NCBI GenBank assembly: GCA_965153455.1
Contig: OZ234498.1
Span: forward strand, 7,812,001-7,876,000
DNA: 64,000 nt
Direction of reading: 5' to 3'
DNA from: Sphagnum compactum
Lineage: Eukaryota > Bryophyta > Sphagnopsida > Sphagnales
The position numbers and the translations under genes are program-made. This document shows, in pieces, positions 38,801 through 50,908 of the stretch (position 1 is its first letter; every line of letters begins with the position of its first letter). Under the pieces are notes generated by a model, which was not told the origin of the DNA, made no database searches, and saw only the letters and a list, made by a program, of their open reading frames with translations.

Positions 38801-39099
38801 GAAGGGGAAATGAATGGGATTGTCAGCCAAGGATTGATCAGATTTGTTCACGAAAGAACAGGATGACAACTGACAAAAGAAGGAACCAAAAAAAAGGATG
38901 GATTCCATCCAACTGTGGATGAGCACGGACACATTTAAACTACAACATCTACTGAGATCACTAAGAAAAAATTTAAAAGATGAAGAAGAAAAGAAGGAAA
39001 TTAGTGAGGATGATTGGGAAGAGTAGTTTAGAACTATGTAAAAGATTGCAACAACTTCTTTAACTTTTCCAATTTCACTTCAACTAGGGATGAAACCGG

Positions 39100-39235
39100 T
39101 GGGTAGGAACATAGGTAGGTAGGTAGGTAGGTAGGTAGGTAATCATAGGTGGTTACTGTGTACCTATACGTAGGTAAATACGATCGGGATGAAACCGATA
39201 GGTAGGTAGGAGCATAGGTACGTAGGTAGGTAATT
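39100..39235. repeat. GGTA tetranucleotide array with duplicated flank
   Basis: About eight ggta units occur at 39113-39141. The preceding words gggatgaaaccg...ggtaggtagga recur at about 39187-39232, so the array and its flank are themselves duplicated. Confidence 0.8.
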
Positions 39236-39300
39236 GTAATAAGTGGTGTAGGTGTACATATGGAAAGTAAATAATTGAGGCATTTGGTGATTACTTATGT

Positions 39301-40310
39301 ACATACTTAGGAAATACTTTGTGGATGGTTAAGTCGTAACTAACCACCATGATTAGACTAACCACCATGATTAGATTAGCTATGGGACAGGAATACAATG
39401 AAAAAAAAAAAATTGTTTTCTGTCCATATATCATCCATCCATCCTGAAGGGTGGTGCATTGGGCGCGTGTGCTGGTCGCTTCACTCTGGTCAGATTTTGG
39501 AGTGTCGAACCCAACAAGGGCCCACAAGGTATTGTGACTTTCCGGATAACACTTTTTTAATGTATAGAACGACTTTTCTGAACATGGGGGTGAGGAGGAT
39601 TTTTGTCAAATACTCAAAATGAAAGAAATTTGTGTTTACTTTTCTCTTTGCAATGGACTTGTCCAAGTGTCCAAAATATTTTTTTTAAATAAATAAATAA
39701 ATAGATAAATAAATTTTTTTTTTAAAAGAAAAGAGAAAAGTGTGTGTTTACTAGCACAACAAAAAAAAAAACATAAAGGGTTCTCCAGTTATGCCCTCAT
39801 AAATGCATTTGTATTGAAGATTTTATTCCAGGCTCAAACTTTTGTCTTATGTATTAGATATGGATTTCATGCCCCAAAGCCTCTCCCCCCCCCCCCCCCA
39901 ACTCTTTGCCACTCAAAATCATGAAATCCAAAGCACTCAATGATTGACCTTTCTGAAAAGGCCTCCTTCCAAAATGTCAATAGTGTCCATTTGTGCCAAA
40001 AAAATTATTTATTTTTAAAATTATAAATATAAATAATAATAATAAAATTTGTCAAATAGTATTTGCTCTCAATTAAAATCATAAACTTACATGAATTTTC
40101 CATTAGGGGAGAGAAGGTGGTTATTAGGTGAAGTAAATCTCTATTGTGGATGGTTATTAGTTAGTGCAGAGTTAATTTAATCATCATGGTTAGTTATGAA
40201 ACAAGAATACAAATGAAAAAAATGTTTTCTTGTCTTACATATCATCCATCCATCCATCCATCCTTCCATCCTGCATGGTGCATGCATAAGCTGGTCGGGT
40301 GGGTCACTGC
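39301..40310. repeat. Direct duplication of a segment of about 170 bp
   Basis: The segment around 39310-39480 (gtggatggttaa..., catgattagattagctatggga, atcatccatccatcctg, ggtgca...gctggtcg) recurs at about 40145-40300 with a longer ccat array. About 0.65 kb of AT-rich DNA with a 15-base C run (39885-39899) separates them. Confidence 0.65.
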
Positions 40311-42072
40311 CAAAAACTCATGTTAGGCTAACATGATAACGTTACTACGTTTACAAAACAGTTTTTGATTGTGGGGTGGCCAAACAAATCGAATGCTCTT
40401 TTTGACTGGGCAACAGAGCATTAAATGATTCACTTTTTTGGGTGATTTTGTTATGTCTTTTTTGACTAGAGAACATCTGATGCCCACGGGGTTTAAAGGT
40501 GGTTGGTTGCTATTCGACGACATAGATAAAGATCTCATCAAATTTTATCCAACATATATAAAGATCTCATAAACTTTTATCCGACATATATAAAGATCTC
40601 ATAAATTCTTGAACTCCTCCAAATTTTGTTTGAGACCGAGAGGAGGCAACACCACCACAATTGGGGTTCAAGGTGGTTCTTATCCGACGGATATAAAGAT
40701 CTCATAAAATTTTGAACTAATCCAAATTTGTTTGAGATAGAGAGAGAGAGAGAGAGAGGAGGTGACACTACCATCACCACCACCACCACACCTTTCCTTT
40801 CTTGCCATGTAATGAAAAACCCTAAACTCACAAATACACTAAAAAAAATATAAGAGACATAATAATTCTACAAGTTCTTAAACAAATATGTTATAAGATG
40901 TGCTAGCCAAAAATAAAACAAAGCCCCAAGCAAAAGCAAAGAATGTACCTTTTATTTCACTTCACTTTTGCGGGAAATTGAGAATAATAAAGAATTGTTT
41001 GATTACCTATAAAGGTTTGCCTATTGTTAGGAAAGTTTGTAGTTTACCAACATAAGAAGAAGAAGCCGCCAACAACAACAACAACATCGACAACAACATA
41101 AGTGTACAAACAAACAAATGGACGGTGGATCAATTGTTTTGGAAATGGAAAAAAGGGATCGGGTTTGGTGACCACCGAAGGAAGGAAGGAGCTGTCATGG
41201 CTCATCATAGGCTTGGCTCCTCACCAAAATAAGACTAAGAATAACACCCTCCTCAAACCACCCACCCACCCACCTCCTTCACTCTAGTGTGAGGAGGGTT
41301 AGAGTGAGGAGGGTGTTGTTCTAAGTCTTAAACTTTTGCTTTCAAAATATACCACTTTTGTTCCAATATAATTTTAGTAGTAGTAGTAGTAGTAGTGTGG
41401 CAGCTTCCACCCAAATTAAATACTATTTTCAGAAATTGTTGAAATTTTCAGCAAGAAAGAAAGAAAGAAATTTTTTTGGGGGGGGGGGGGGGGTTTTTTC
41501 AAAGGATTTCTGTTTATATTTATATTTATTTATTTTATTTTATTTTGGTTGTTGAAGTAAAATAGAAAACCTTCTAGAACATTGTGGAGCCTCCTCCTTC
41601 TTCTTCTTCTATTTTTTTGACATTGAATCTTCAAAATAGGGTTTTAAAAGTTTGGAATCAGGAGAGAGAAAGAGAGGCTAAAATGGAATGAAGGTTGAGG
41701 AACCAAAGAAACCACTTCTTCTCCTTTTTGCCTTAAATTGAGATTCTAATAAAGAATGAATGAATGAATGAATGAATAAAGGTGAAATAATCATTCACAA
41801 GTGAAAGGTGTTTTTTTTTTTTTTTTTTTCCTATAGGGAGTGTGGTGATTTGGTTAGATTTTAGTATGTAAATGAGATAAGTTATCAAATGCTTCTTGGA
41901 GGACATATTGGCCCATATACCCATTTCAATATATCTTCATATTAAGTATTGGGTCAATGTTTCCAAGCTAGGTATTTGGTCTAAGGCCAACTTCTTGACT
42001 AATTCACTACTTTTCATGTTGGTTTAGCACACAATTTATCTGAAATAATAGTCATTGGCTTTTTTTCTTTTT
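40311..42072. other. Simple-repeat-rich intergenic DNA, no gene seen
   Basis: Three diverged copies of tatccgac(a/g)(t/g)atataaagatctcata occur between 40545 and 40705, two of them followed by a shared tail (ttgaact..tccaaat..tgtttgaga). A (ga)n run (40736-40758), a G run (41478-41493) and a T run (41812-41829) are also present. No coding support. Confidence 0.45.
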
Positions 42073-42092
42073 GGGGGGGGGGGGGGGGGGGG
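42073..42092. repeat. 20-base G homopolymer
   Basis: An uninterrupted run of 20 G on the plus strand in AT-rich DNA. Similar runs occur at 41478-41493 (16 G), 39885-39899 (15 C) and 46103-46119 (17 C). Confidence 0.9.
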
Positions 42093-45000
42093 CTAAAATT
42101 AACTAGTTGGCTTTGTTTTTTTTTCCAAAACTTTTTTTAATGTGTTTTTTTTTGGTTTTTTAGTAGCTAGATTTTGACTTTTGGTTTTTTTTTGGGAAAA
42201 TTTGTTGGATTTCTCTATTGGGTTTTAGGATGTAGCAAAAAAATGTGAAGGATTCTTAAGAGTTTTTACTTTTGTACCTATTTTATGGCCAAATTTGGCT
42301 AATTCTTCTTGCAGATGGTCGCTAGTTTGCCTACATCACAAAATTTAATTTAAATTTAGAAAACCCCATTATTATTCAATGGCCCTTCAAAATGTGCTCC
42401 AAATGAGTAGACCAAACTCACTCCTTGTATGTTCTTGCCTACCTATTGCAACATATCATTAAAATCTGGTAAATTTGAGTCACTTTTCCCATGAAAATTC
42501 CTTTGTATGGGTTCAAATCATATTTTTCAGGTTGAAATTTGGCAACATTTCACCATTAAAAAATACCATTGGTCGTGTTTTCAACTATTTTACACACCAA
42601 ATGTAGTGCCCTTTGAGTTGCAAGTGCCATGGTGCATTGGCTCTATATCATAATGACCAAGACATGACTTTGGTACTTGTAATCACTATTCTAGTGGGAA
42701 CTATTTTGCCCCAAATGAGAGACCAAACTCCCCTTAATTAAGGGGTGAAATCATAGCAATTTGTCAATTGTCATGAGTCATGATGTTGAAATATTGAGGG
42801 TGGTTCACATTTAAACTACATATTACAAACTTCAAAAGCCTATAACTATCCATTCGTATGTATTTTTGTAGTAGTTTTTCTGTGTTGTATTTGGTTTTTT
42901 GGATTCACACAACTAAAAAAATGACTTCAAATTGCAAAGGATACGTTACTCGGATTTGTAACCATAAAGGAAATGACATGGTTTTGTTGTTCATGGGAAT
43001 CATCAACTATGATTATCAATATTAATTGTCTAGTTTAGAACAAGTGTCCAAGCTTAATTCACTTGTACATTATACAAAGTTACAACATAATTATGAAAAG
43101 GTCCCCACTAGCAATTGTCATGACTATGGACCCACTTAAGTTGATTCATGACTTAGTGAACAACTACTCATTATCAACATCAAGAGACATCATCATCTTA
43201 TGGTGGCTTCTAGTCATTTGGCAAACATGGAACTAAATTGTTTTCAAGTATAAATACATGTTTGAATCATAACAAATTATGTGACATGATTTTGGTAGTT
43301 GCAATTAATTAGAGTTCCCAATTGGTGTGGCATGAAGTTCTGTATAACATTTACTTGCACCAAGCTATCTATGTATGTATCATGATGAATAATGCTTAGT
43401 TAAAAATGCCCCTTTTTTTTTTTGGGTGAAGTGTTCAAGAATAGGGGTCTCTACAAGCTTTTGGGAAAGGAACATATTTAATCCAAGAGAGATGAACTCA
43501 TAATGCATGAACCTACCCACTAGAATAGCTAGCCTCAAATGCGAGTCTAATCATCATCCCCAGAACATCCGTCCATCCATCAATCATAGGTTCGATAGTG
43601 ATAAAATACACATAATGACGGTGGTATTCCGCAAGAATTAATCCACATAACTGACATATTTGCATTTCATATTTCAAAATCTCTTGTCATTTTTTTCACA
43701 AAATTCATTTTTTCCACACAAAAAAAATTGTGTAAATTTCATATAAAAAACATGCTTCCAATCTAGCTAAAATTTGAAGTTGAATTTTTTTAAAAAAAAA
43801 ATTGCAATGGTGAAAAATATGCACAATGTTCTTTATATAATGCTAGACATAGAACATTTATCCAAATTTTAAGTCCAAAACCCATGAATTTCAAATATGT
43901 GTTTCCTCCATTGATAATCCATGAAAATGGAACTTTGAGTTGTTAATTGAACTTAAGTAATCATAGCCTTTCTTTACAATGTTCTAGGTGTTACCTTGTG
44001 TCCAATGTTGGCTATTGTACTCCAATGTCATGGTTTGAAATAACTAGCAATTTGTCTACACCATGTTTTTTATCCACTTTATTTGTTCTTATTCTAATGT
44101 TTTGCATAAAATTTGATGTTATAGTAATTTTACCTTGCCTAATCTACCACAATCTTTGTGACCCATATAAAATTTGGAAGTTCAATGGATCACAAACACA
44201 TTGATCCCAAAAATAGAAATTGATAAAATAAACATATCAAGTCATCATGCTAAATGTCACATACATTTCTTACACTTCAAACTACCCACACCACTTATCA
44301 TCACCTATCAATGGAATCAAAAGTTTGGGTGGGGTGTTTTAGTATGTTCCATGGCACACTTTCAACAACCACTTTTCCTTGAAATACGGAATGCCATCAC
44401 AAAATCATGGAACACATATATAATGTTCCCTAAAAAGACATGGGACATGAGCATAGAATCATGAAACAAAAGTGGAGTTCCCTAAGACAAAGGGGACAAA
44501 ATCAAAGGACCAACCAAAGTGGCTACAAAACAAGGTAGGTCCACAAAATCCATTTAGTGGCCACACAAGGGATGCAATTTCCATTCCCACATGGGCTGGG
44601 TTGATTGACTCTTTGTATTTAGAGAGGCCTTATTGGGGGGTGAATGTTTGACGGAGCAAAGATATGGCATTTGATAGCATATTATACACATGGTTGTTTT
44701 TCCTAGGTGTCCTACTTACACCAATATCAACTCAATTTCCAAGTCTTTAAATCCTTTCATAATCACTATATGGTCATAATAATGCCATAATAATATATTT
44801 TAAAATATCCTTAAATTGCCATTGTTGTTTAAAAAAAAAAAAAAAAAACCTATCATGTGAATGAGATGTTATTTTTATGTGTGTTCATGTCATATATGTT
44901 CAGCATTGCTAGATGGATGCCCAACACTATCAAAGTTAACATACACACACACACACACACACAAATGAATGTACATGTTTTTGGTACTTGTGTTGTTTGC

Positions 45001-46151
45001 AAGTGAGTTAGATTTTGTAACACAAAGGATGAGACTCCAAAGCCCCTTGCTAGGGATAATAAACCTTGGAACATGACCAAAAACCCCTTCACAATGAACT
45101 AAGTTCTACCAACAATGGAATGTTAGTAGCTCCTATTATATGTAAGCCTTTTGAAAAAAAAAAAGGGGGAGGAGGGGGGGATTAAGGTAGAGAAATTTCA
45201 TTCAAGAGACCCAACATTTTGGGCTTCAAAATAAGTTATCATAGACCAATGTTAACCATACCTTGGACTCACATCAATAGTTTACATCCTTTGTTGAAAG
45301 ATTTAGCCAAACATGGTTGACATTCGAAGCTAGGGTAGTTTTTTGGACGAAGTGATATGTTCATTTCATCTTTCGCCCTTGAAATCTTGCTAAGTCTCAT
45401 CCATTCTCAAGGATGTGAGTTCAACTCACGACTTTGGATGTGGTTGTGGGTTCAACCCACTTCTAAGCCATGCTAGAGATATCATGTAGAATGATTGTGG
45501 CGAACCAAGTTATATTATAGTAATAAGGGTTGTTGGGTAGACTAATCACTCAAAGAATGTGTGTTGTGTTCATAGCTATTATTACCTTAGGAGAAATGAT
45601 GCAATTTGCATGAAACCATATTGCCCACCTTTGAGCAATTTTATTAGCTTAAGTATAACCCTAATTAACACATACAAAAATTTCCTTTGTTCCCTTGTGT
45701 TTTGTATGTTATAAAAATGTTTTTAATGTATAAAAATGTTTTTATTGTATGTTTTTATATGAACACATATAAATATTTTTTTATACATACATTTTTGCCA
45801 TGTTTGCTCACCCGCATAATAATATTATAATATGTGCATCTTAGATAGAAAAAGGCAAAGGTTTTGTATTGTGTGTTAGAGGCGTGCCCATGTGTCTATA
45901 TAAACGGCCCCCACAAATACTCAACACACAAAAAAACACACACACACACACACTCTCTCTCTCTCTTTCTAGTTCCCTTTCTAACAAACAAATTTCCTTC
46001 CTTCCTTCCTTCTTTGTTTCCACCATGTGTCTTCTTCCCTCTTTTATTAAACTATAATTTTCCATTGGTTTTTTCACATGTATAATGGGCCCCCTATGAG
46101 GGCCCCCCCCCCCCCCCCCACATAGTGCACACCCACAAAAAGTCTCTATAT

Positions 46152-46185
<34 letters not shown>

Positions 46186-46609
46186 AGGCAACTTTCATTC
46201 CATTCCACCATTGATTCTAATAAGATCCTTGATGAAAAATAAATTAAAAAATCCATAAACCCTACTACTACTACTACTACTACTATTACCTTGGCATCTT
46301 GGACAATAATAAGATTATTTTCAATAAATGCATATTTCATGCCCAAAAAAAAAATTAAAAAAAAAATTGGGGATGAGGGAAAAAAAACATCAAATCTTCA
46401 CAATTTTTCATTTTTCAAAATGAAAATTTTCCAAAATAAATGAATGAATGAATTAATTAATTAGTTAATTATTCAAGAGACACGTGTGTTGAAGGTGCCA
46501 AGGTATATTATTAACCCCCACCCCCTTGTCCTTCCTTGGAAGAGTGAAAATGAGAACCGGAGGGTCTGTTAATTAATTATTTTGAAAATTGTTCTATTAT
46601 CAATAACCG
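42093..46609. other. AT-rich intergenic DNA with microsatellites, no gene seen
   Basis: No gene is supportable. Simple repeats include (ac)n at 44942-44963, a CT/CA-rich block at 45937-45967, (ct)n at 46153-46182 and (tac)n at 46261-46287. Two related 15-bp palindromes lie at 45415-45429 and 45446-45460. Confidence 0.45.
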
Positions 46610-47005
46610 ACCTGGTCTGGTCTGGTTTGGTTTTTTTTTTTGGTCTGGTCTGGTCTGGTTTGGTTTTGTTTGGTCTGGTCTGGTCTGGTATGGTCTGGTC
46701 TGGTTTAGTTTGGTTTAGTTTGGATTGGTTTCGTCTGGTCTGGTCTGGGTTGGTTTTGTTTGGTCTGGTCTGGTCTGGTTTGGGTTTTTTTGGTCTGGTC
46801 TGGTCTGGGTTGGTTTTGTTTGGTCTGGTCTGGTCTGGTTTGGGTTTTTTTGGTCTGGTCTGGTCTGGGTTGGTTTTGTTTGGTCTGGTCTGGTCTGGTT
46901 TGGTTTTTTTGGGTCTGGTCTGGTCTGGTCTGGTTTTTTTGGGTCTGGTTTGGTTTGTTTGGTCTGGTCTGGTCTGGTCTGGTTAGTTTGGTTTCTGGTC
47001 TGGTT
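46610..47005 (+). repeat. TGGTC/TGGTT minisatellite with 60-bp higher-order unit
   Basis: Almost 400 bases are built from the pentamer tggtc with tggtt variants. Between about 46738 and 46920 a 60-bp composite unit (tggtctgggttggttttgtt followed by further pentamers and a T run) repeats three times, nearly exactly. The plus strand is almost pure G/T with regular C; the long open frames on both strands come from the lack of stop words and are not genes. Confidence 0.93.
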
Positions 47006-47420
47006 TCTGTATCCTTCCTTTGCAGTGTCACTTTGTTGTTGCCGAAGAACTGGAGCTTCCTCTTCTTGTTGTTGCCGTTGAAGAACCCCAAAAAAAAAAA
47101 AACAAAGAAAGAAAGGAGAAGAAGAGATCTGCTGCTGTTGTTGTTGTTGTTGTTGTTGTTGATGGTGTTTTTGTTTTTGTGAGAAAGTTGCAACAGTTGC
47201 ACTAGTTAGCCAGCCAGCCAACCAGCCAGCAAGCAAGCAAGCAAGCAGCTGTGATAAATCTCTCTGTGTTTTTGTTTTTGTTTTTGTTTTTGTTGGGTGT
47301 TTCTGCTGCGAGAAGAGGGAAAAAGATTTACATCAGCAGCAACGACAAACCTACTACTGCCACAACAAAAACACAAAACCAAAACAAACAAAAGTGATCA
47401 TTTATCGTGTGCTTTTGTAA

Positions 47421-47451
<31 letters not shown>

Positions 47452-47923
47452 GGCAGCATCATCTTCATCATCATCTTCATCAACAGCATCTTCATGAGCA
47501 TCAAGATCATGTTCAGCATGAGCATCACTGTAGTATTTCTAGCAGCAAAAGCCCAATGCTTGTGTGTCTGTGTTTGATTGTTTTTTGTAGTTGATGAGAT
47601 CTCATGATGTTCCAATTTGTGTACAGTATAGTAGTAGGAGTTGTTGTTGTTTGCTGCTCTTCATAGCCATCTACTAGTTGGGTTTACACTAGTAGGAGGA
47701 TCTCTAAAAGTTTGGGTTTTGCGAGTAGCTCTCTGCAGTGGAATCGCTTAGCATTGGAATTGCATTTTCATGTAATGGGTATGTGATGGACTGAGAGAGA
47801 AAAGAGAGAGAGAGAGAGAGAATCTGTAAGAGCTTTGAAGGGTTTTTTGCATCACATCAAGCTTGATCTGTGCAGCTGATCTTCACGTTTCTCGTATCTC
47901 AGGGGTTTAAGGCGTAGTTGAAG

Positions 47924-47959
<36 letters not shown>

Positions 47960-47960
47960 G
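47006..47960 (+). promoter_or_regulatory. Simple-repeat-rich upstream region of KASI
   Basis: Contains (gtt)n at 47135-47160, agcc/aagc quadruplets (47208-47247), gttttt repeats, (atc)n with (agc)n near 47420-47460, and long (ga)n tracts that touch the ATG (47922-47960). GAGA-type tracts are common in plant leaders; a regulatory role is inferred only. Confidence 0.5.
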
Positions 47961-50867
47961 ATGGGTGTCAATAGCTGTGCCGGCACAGCAGCAGCTTCAA
48001 GCTGGAATCAAAGATTACTACAACTTCCGCCACTGCAGCGTCTTCACAACTCAGAGAACCACACTATTTCTTCCAGGCATTATTCATTGCTGCCAGAGTT
48101 TCAGGGACTAAGAGCAGTAGCAGCAACAACAGCAACCGGAGTAGGAGGAGGAGGAATATCATCAGTTTCTGACATCACCACCTTGCTTAAAACCCCGGCT
48201 CTTTCAAACCTTTCTGGTGTTGCAGGTACCATATTCTTTCTTTCCCCTAGCTCTCATCTTAGGTTTTGCCCCAGTGGATGTAGGGTTTTTCCAAGTGGAT
48301 GCAGCACAACAAACAATCTCTCAACCAACAGAGAGTGTTTTTTTGTATTCTGTGCCAAAATTAGTACTCAGATCCTAAATCCTCTCATCATCATCATCAT
48401 CATCATCATCTTCTTCTTCTTCTTCTTCTTCTTCTTCTTCAGCAATTGTGGAGAGGTGAGTACAGCAGGAGGAGCTTGAGCACAACATGAGAGAGAGAGA
48501 GAGAGAGAGAGAGAGATGTGCTTTGTACTATGGAATGGTCAAGCTTGCCATGGGCCCATTGTGTTGGTGGGGTAAAGGAAGGCAATAGGCGAGTCTGTTA
48601 GGGTGAGCTAGGTGGGTGACAGCACCTGCCAACCATACTGGACAAGGAGCAAGCCCATTACTGGGTTGCGCCTGCCTGCCTCTCTGTCTGTCTGTCTGTC
48701 GCCTTACACAACAGAATGGGCAAGGAAGGCGAGCCCATTCCATGTATAACAGGCTTGCCCTGCCTATCACCTTACCCCAACATGATAAATGGGCAAGAGG
48801 CAAAGCCCATTTCCATTGCCATCTATCACCTTGCCCAACATAAATGGGCAAGGGTGAAGCCCATTTCTTCCATCCATGTATAATGGGCTTGCCCTCGCCC
48901 ATTCCACAATAATTGAATGTTCCAGAATTTCAACAATCAAGAATTTAAGTATTACAAACTTATACTTGATTGTTTCAACCCTATTACTTTAGAGAAAGAG
49001 AGAATTGTATAGGAGCAATCCATATAATCTAGTGACTGGGTTTGGGTCGGGAGTCTTGAGTCATGGAATTAGATTTCATCAAATGATCTATTATCACTCA
49101 AGAATTCTCTGCAATTTTTCTGGCTAAACTTGTTGATAATTAATGCTTAATATATATATTAAGCACTGAACATCTATTCAGTCATGGGTAATCAATCTCT
49201 TTGTGTTTTTTTGATTACAGGGAGTAGACGATGTGGAATAAAACCAGCAGCAGCAACAGCAACAACAACAATAAGTGCTCCAAGGAGAGAGAAAGACCCC
49301 AAGAAGAGAGTTGTGATCACGGGATTGGGTTGTGTATCGGTGTTTGGAAACGATGTGAATGTGTTCTACAACAAGCTTCTGCAAGGAATGAGTGGCATTT
49401 CGTTGATTGACAAATTCGACGCATCTAGTTTCCCTACCAAATTCGCTGGCCAGATACGCGGGTTCTCAGCTGAAGGTTACATTGACGCCAAAAACATGCG
49501 GCGCATGGATGACTCTCTCAAGTACTGTTTGGTCAGTGGCAAGAAAGCACTGGAGCATGCTGGCCTCGGTGGAGAGCTTCTCAATTCAGTAAGAGTTTGT
49601 TTTTCTTTGGAGAATTTCACAAAGTCATGTTTGTTTTTGAGCCTTTTTCTCCAACAACAACAACAAATTTCGGGTGTAGAAAGAACAACAAACTAACTTG
49701 GGTTAATGGGTGATTGAAAATGAATGGAGATTATTTATTATTATTATTATTATTTGAAACTGCCTTTCATGGCAATTGAGGATTTTGTTGTTCCTTGGGT
49801 GTGCAATTTTATTTATTTATTTTAATAATAAAATAATAATAATAATTTTATTTTATTTTTGGGGGTGGGGGGTGGGGGGTTAGGTTGATAAGCAGCGAGT
49901 AGGTGTGTTGGTAGGCTCGGGCATGGGTGGTCTCACAGTCATCTCGGATGGAGTACAAGCCCTTTTAGAGAAAGGATACAAGCGAATGACGCCCTTTTTC
50001 ATCCCTTATGCCATCACGAATATGGGCTCGGCTTTGTTGGCTATCGACCTCGGCGTGATGGGACCGAATTACTCGATTTCAACCGCTTGCGCCACATCCA
50101 ACTACTGTTTCTACTCGGCGGCCAACCACATTCGAAGGGGCGAGGCCGATATAATGATAGCCGGAGGCACCGAAGCCGGCATCATCCCCGCCGGCCTTGG
50201 TGGTTTTATTGCTTGCCGAGCTTTGTCTCAAAGGAATGACAATCCACAAACCGCTTCTCGACCTTGGGATAAGGACCGCGAGGGGTTTGTGTTGGGTGAA
50301 GGCGCAGGCGTTCTGGTAAGGAGCAAAAGCACCTTAGTTTTTTTTTTTTTTCTTTTTTTCTTTTTTTTCACATCAATTTCTTGCTACAAATCCTATTTAA
50401 AAAAAACAGGAATTTTATTTGGCTTGGATTTTAGGGGGTGATAAAGTATATATAAAGCAGCTGGGCTTTTTTTTAAAAAAATTATTATTATTTATTTATT
50501 TATATATATATATATTTATTTTTAATAATAAAAGTTTAAACAATTTTTTGTGATCTAGCCATACTGGTGGATCAGTTAATAAGAGGAATTAGCCAAATTT
50601 GGCTACAGCTCAGAGACGAAAGTAATAAAATTTTAACAATCCTGCCATATTTTGGCCACTTCCCAGGCTGCTGGAACCTATTGTCTAAATTATGGCAAAT
50701 TCAGAATTAATTAAATTTTTTGTGGTAGAAAATCTGGCAACTTTAGTGCATTTTTTTTATAATAAAATTCACAAAATTCCTATATATATATATATAGTCT
50801 GGCCAAATTTTTGTACACTAACCAATTGCAAAGGAGTATTTTATTATACTCTAAAGAAAATTAGGGG

Positions 50868-50908
<41 letters not shown>

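Noticed and set aside
46582-47236. Long open frames with VWSGLV- and RPDQT-type repeats on both strands
   Set aside because: They are translations of the TGGTC satellite; both strands are open only because the repeat lacks stop words.
48528-48902. Minus-strand 124-codon frame in KASI intron 1
   Set aside because: Trp/Pro-rich translation of a hairpin-rich repeat; no start context or domain.
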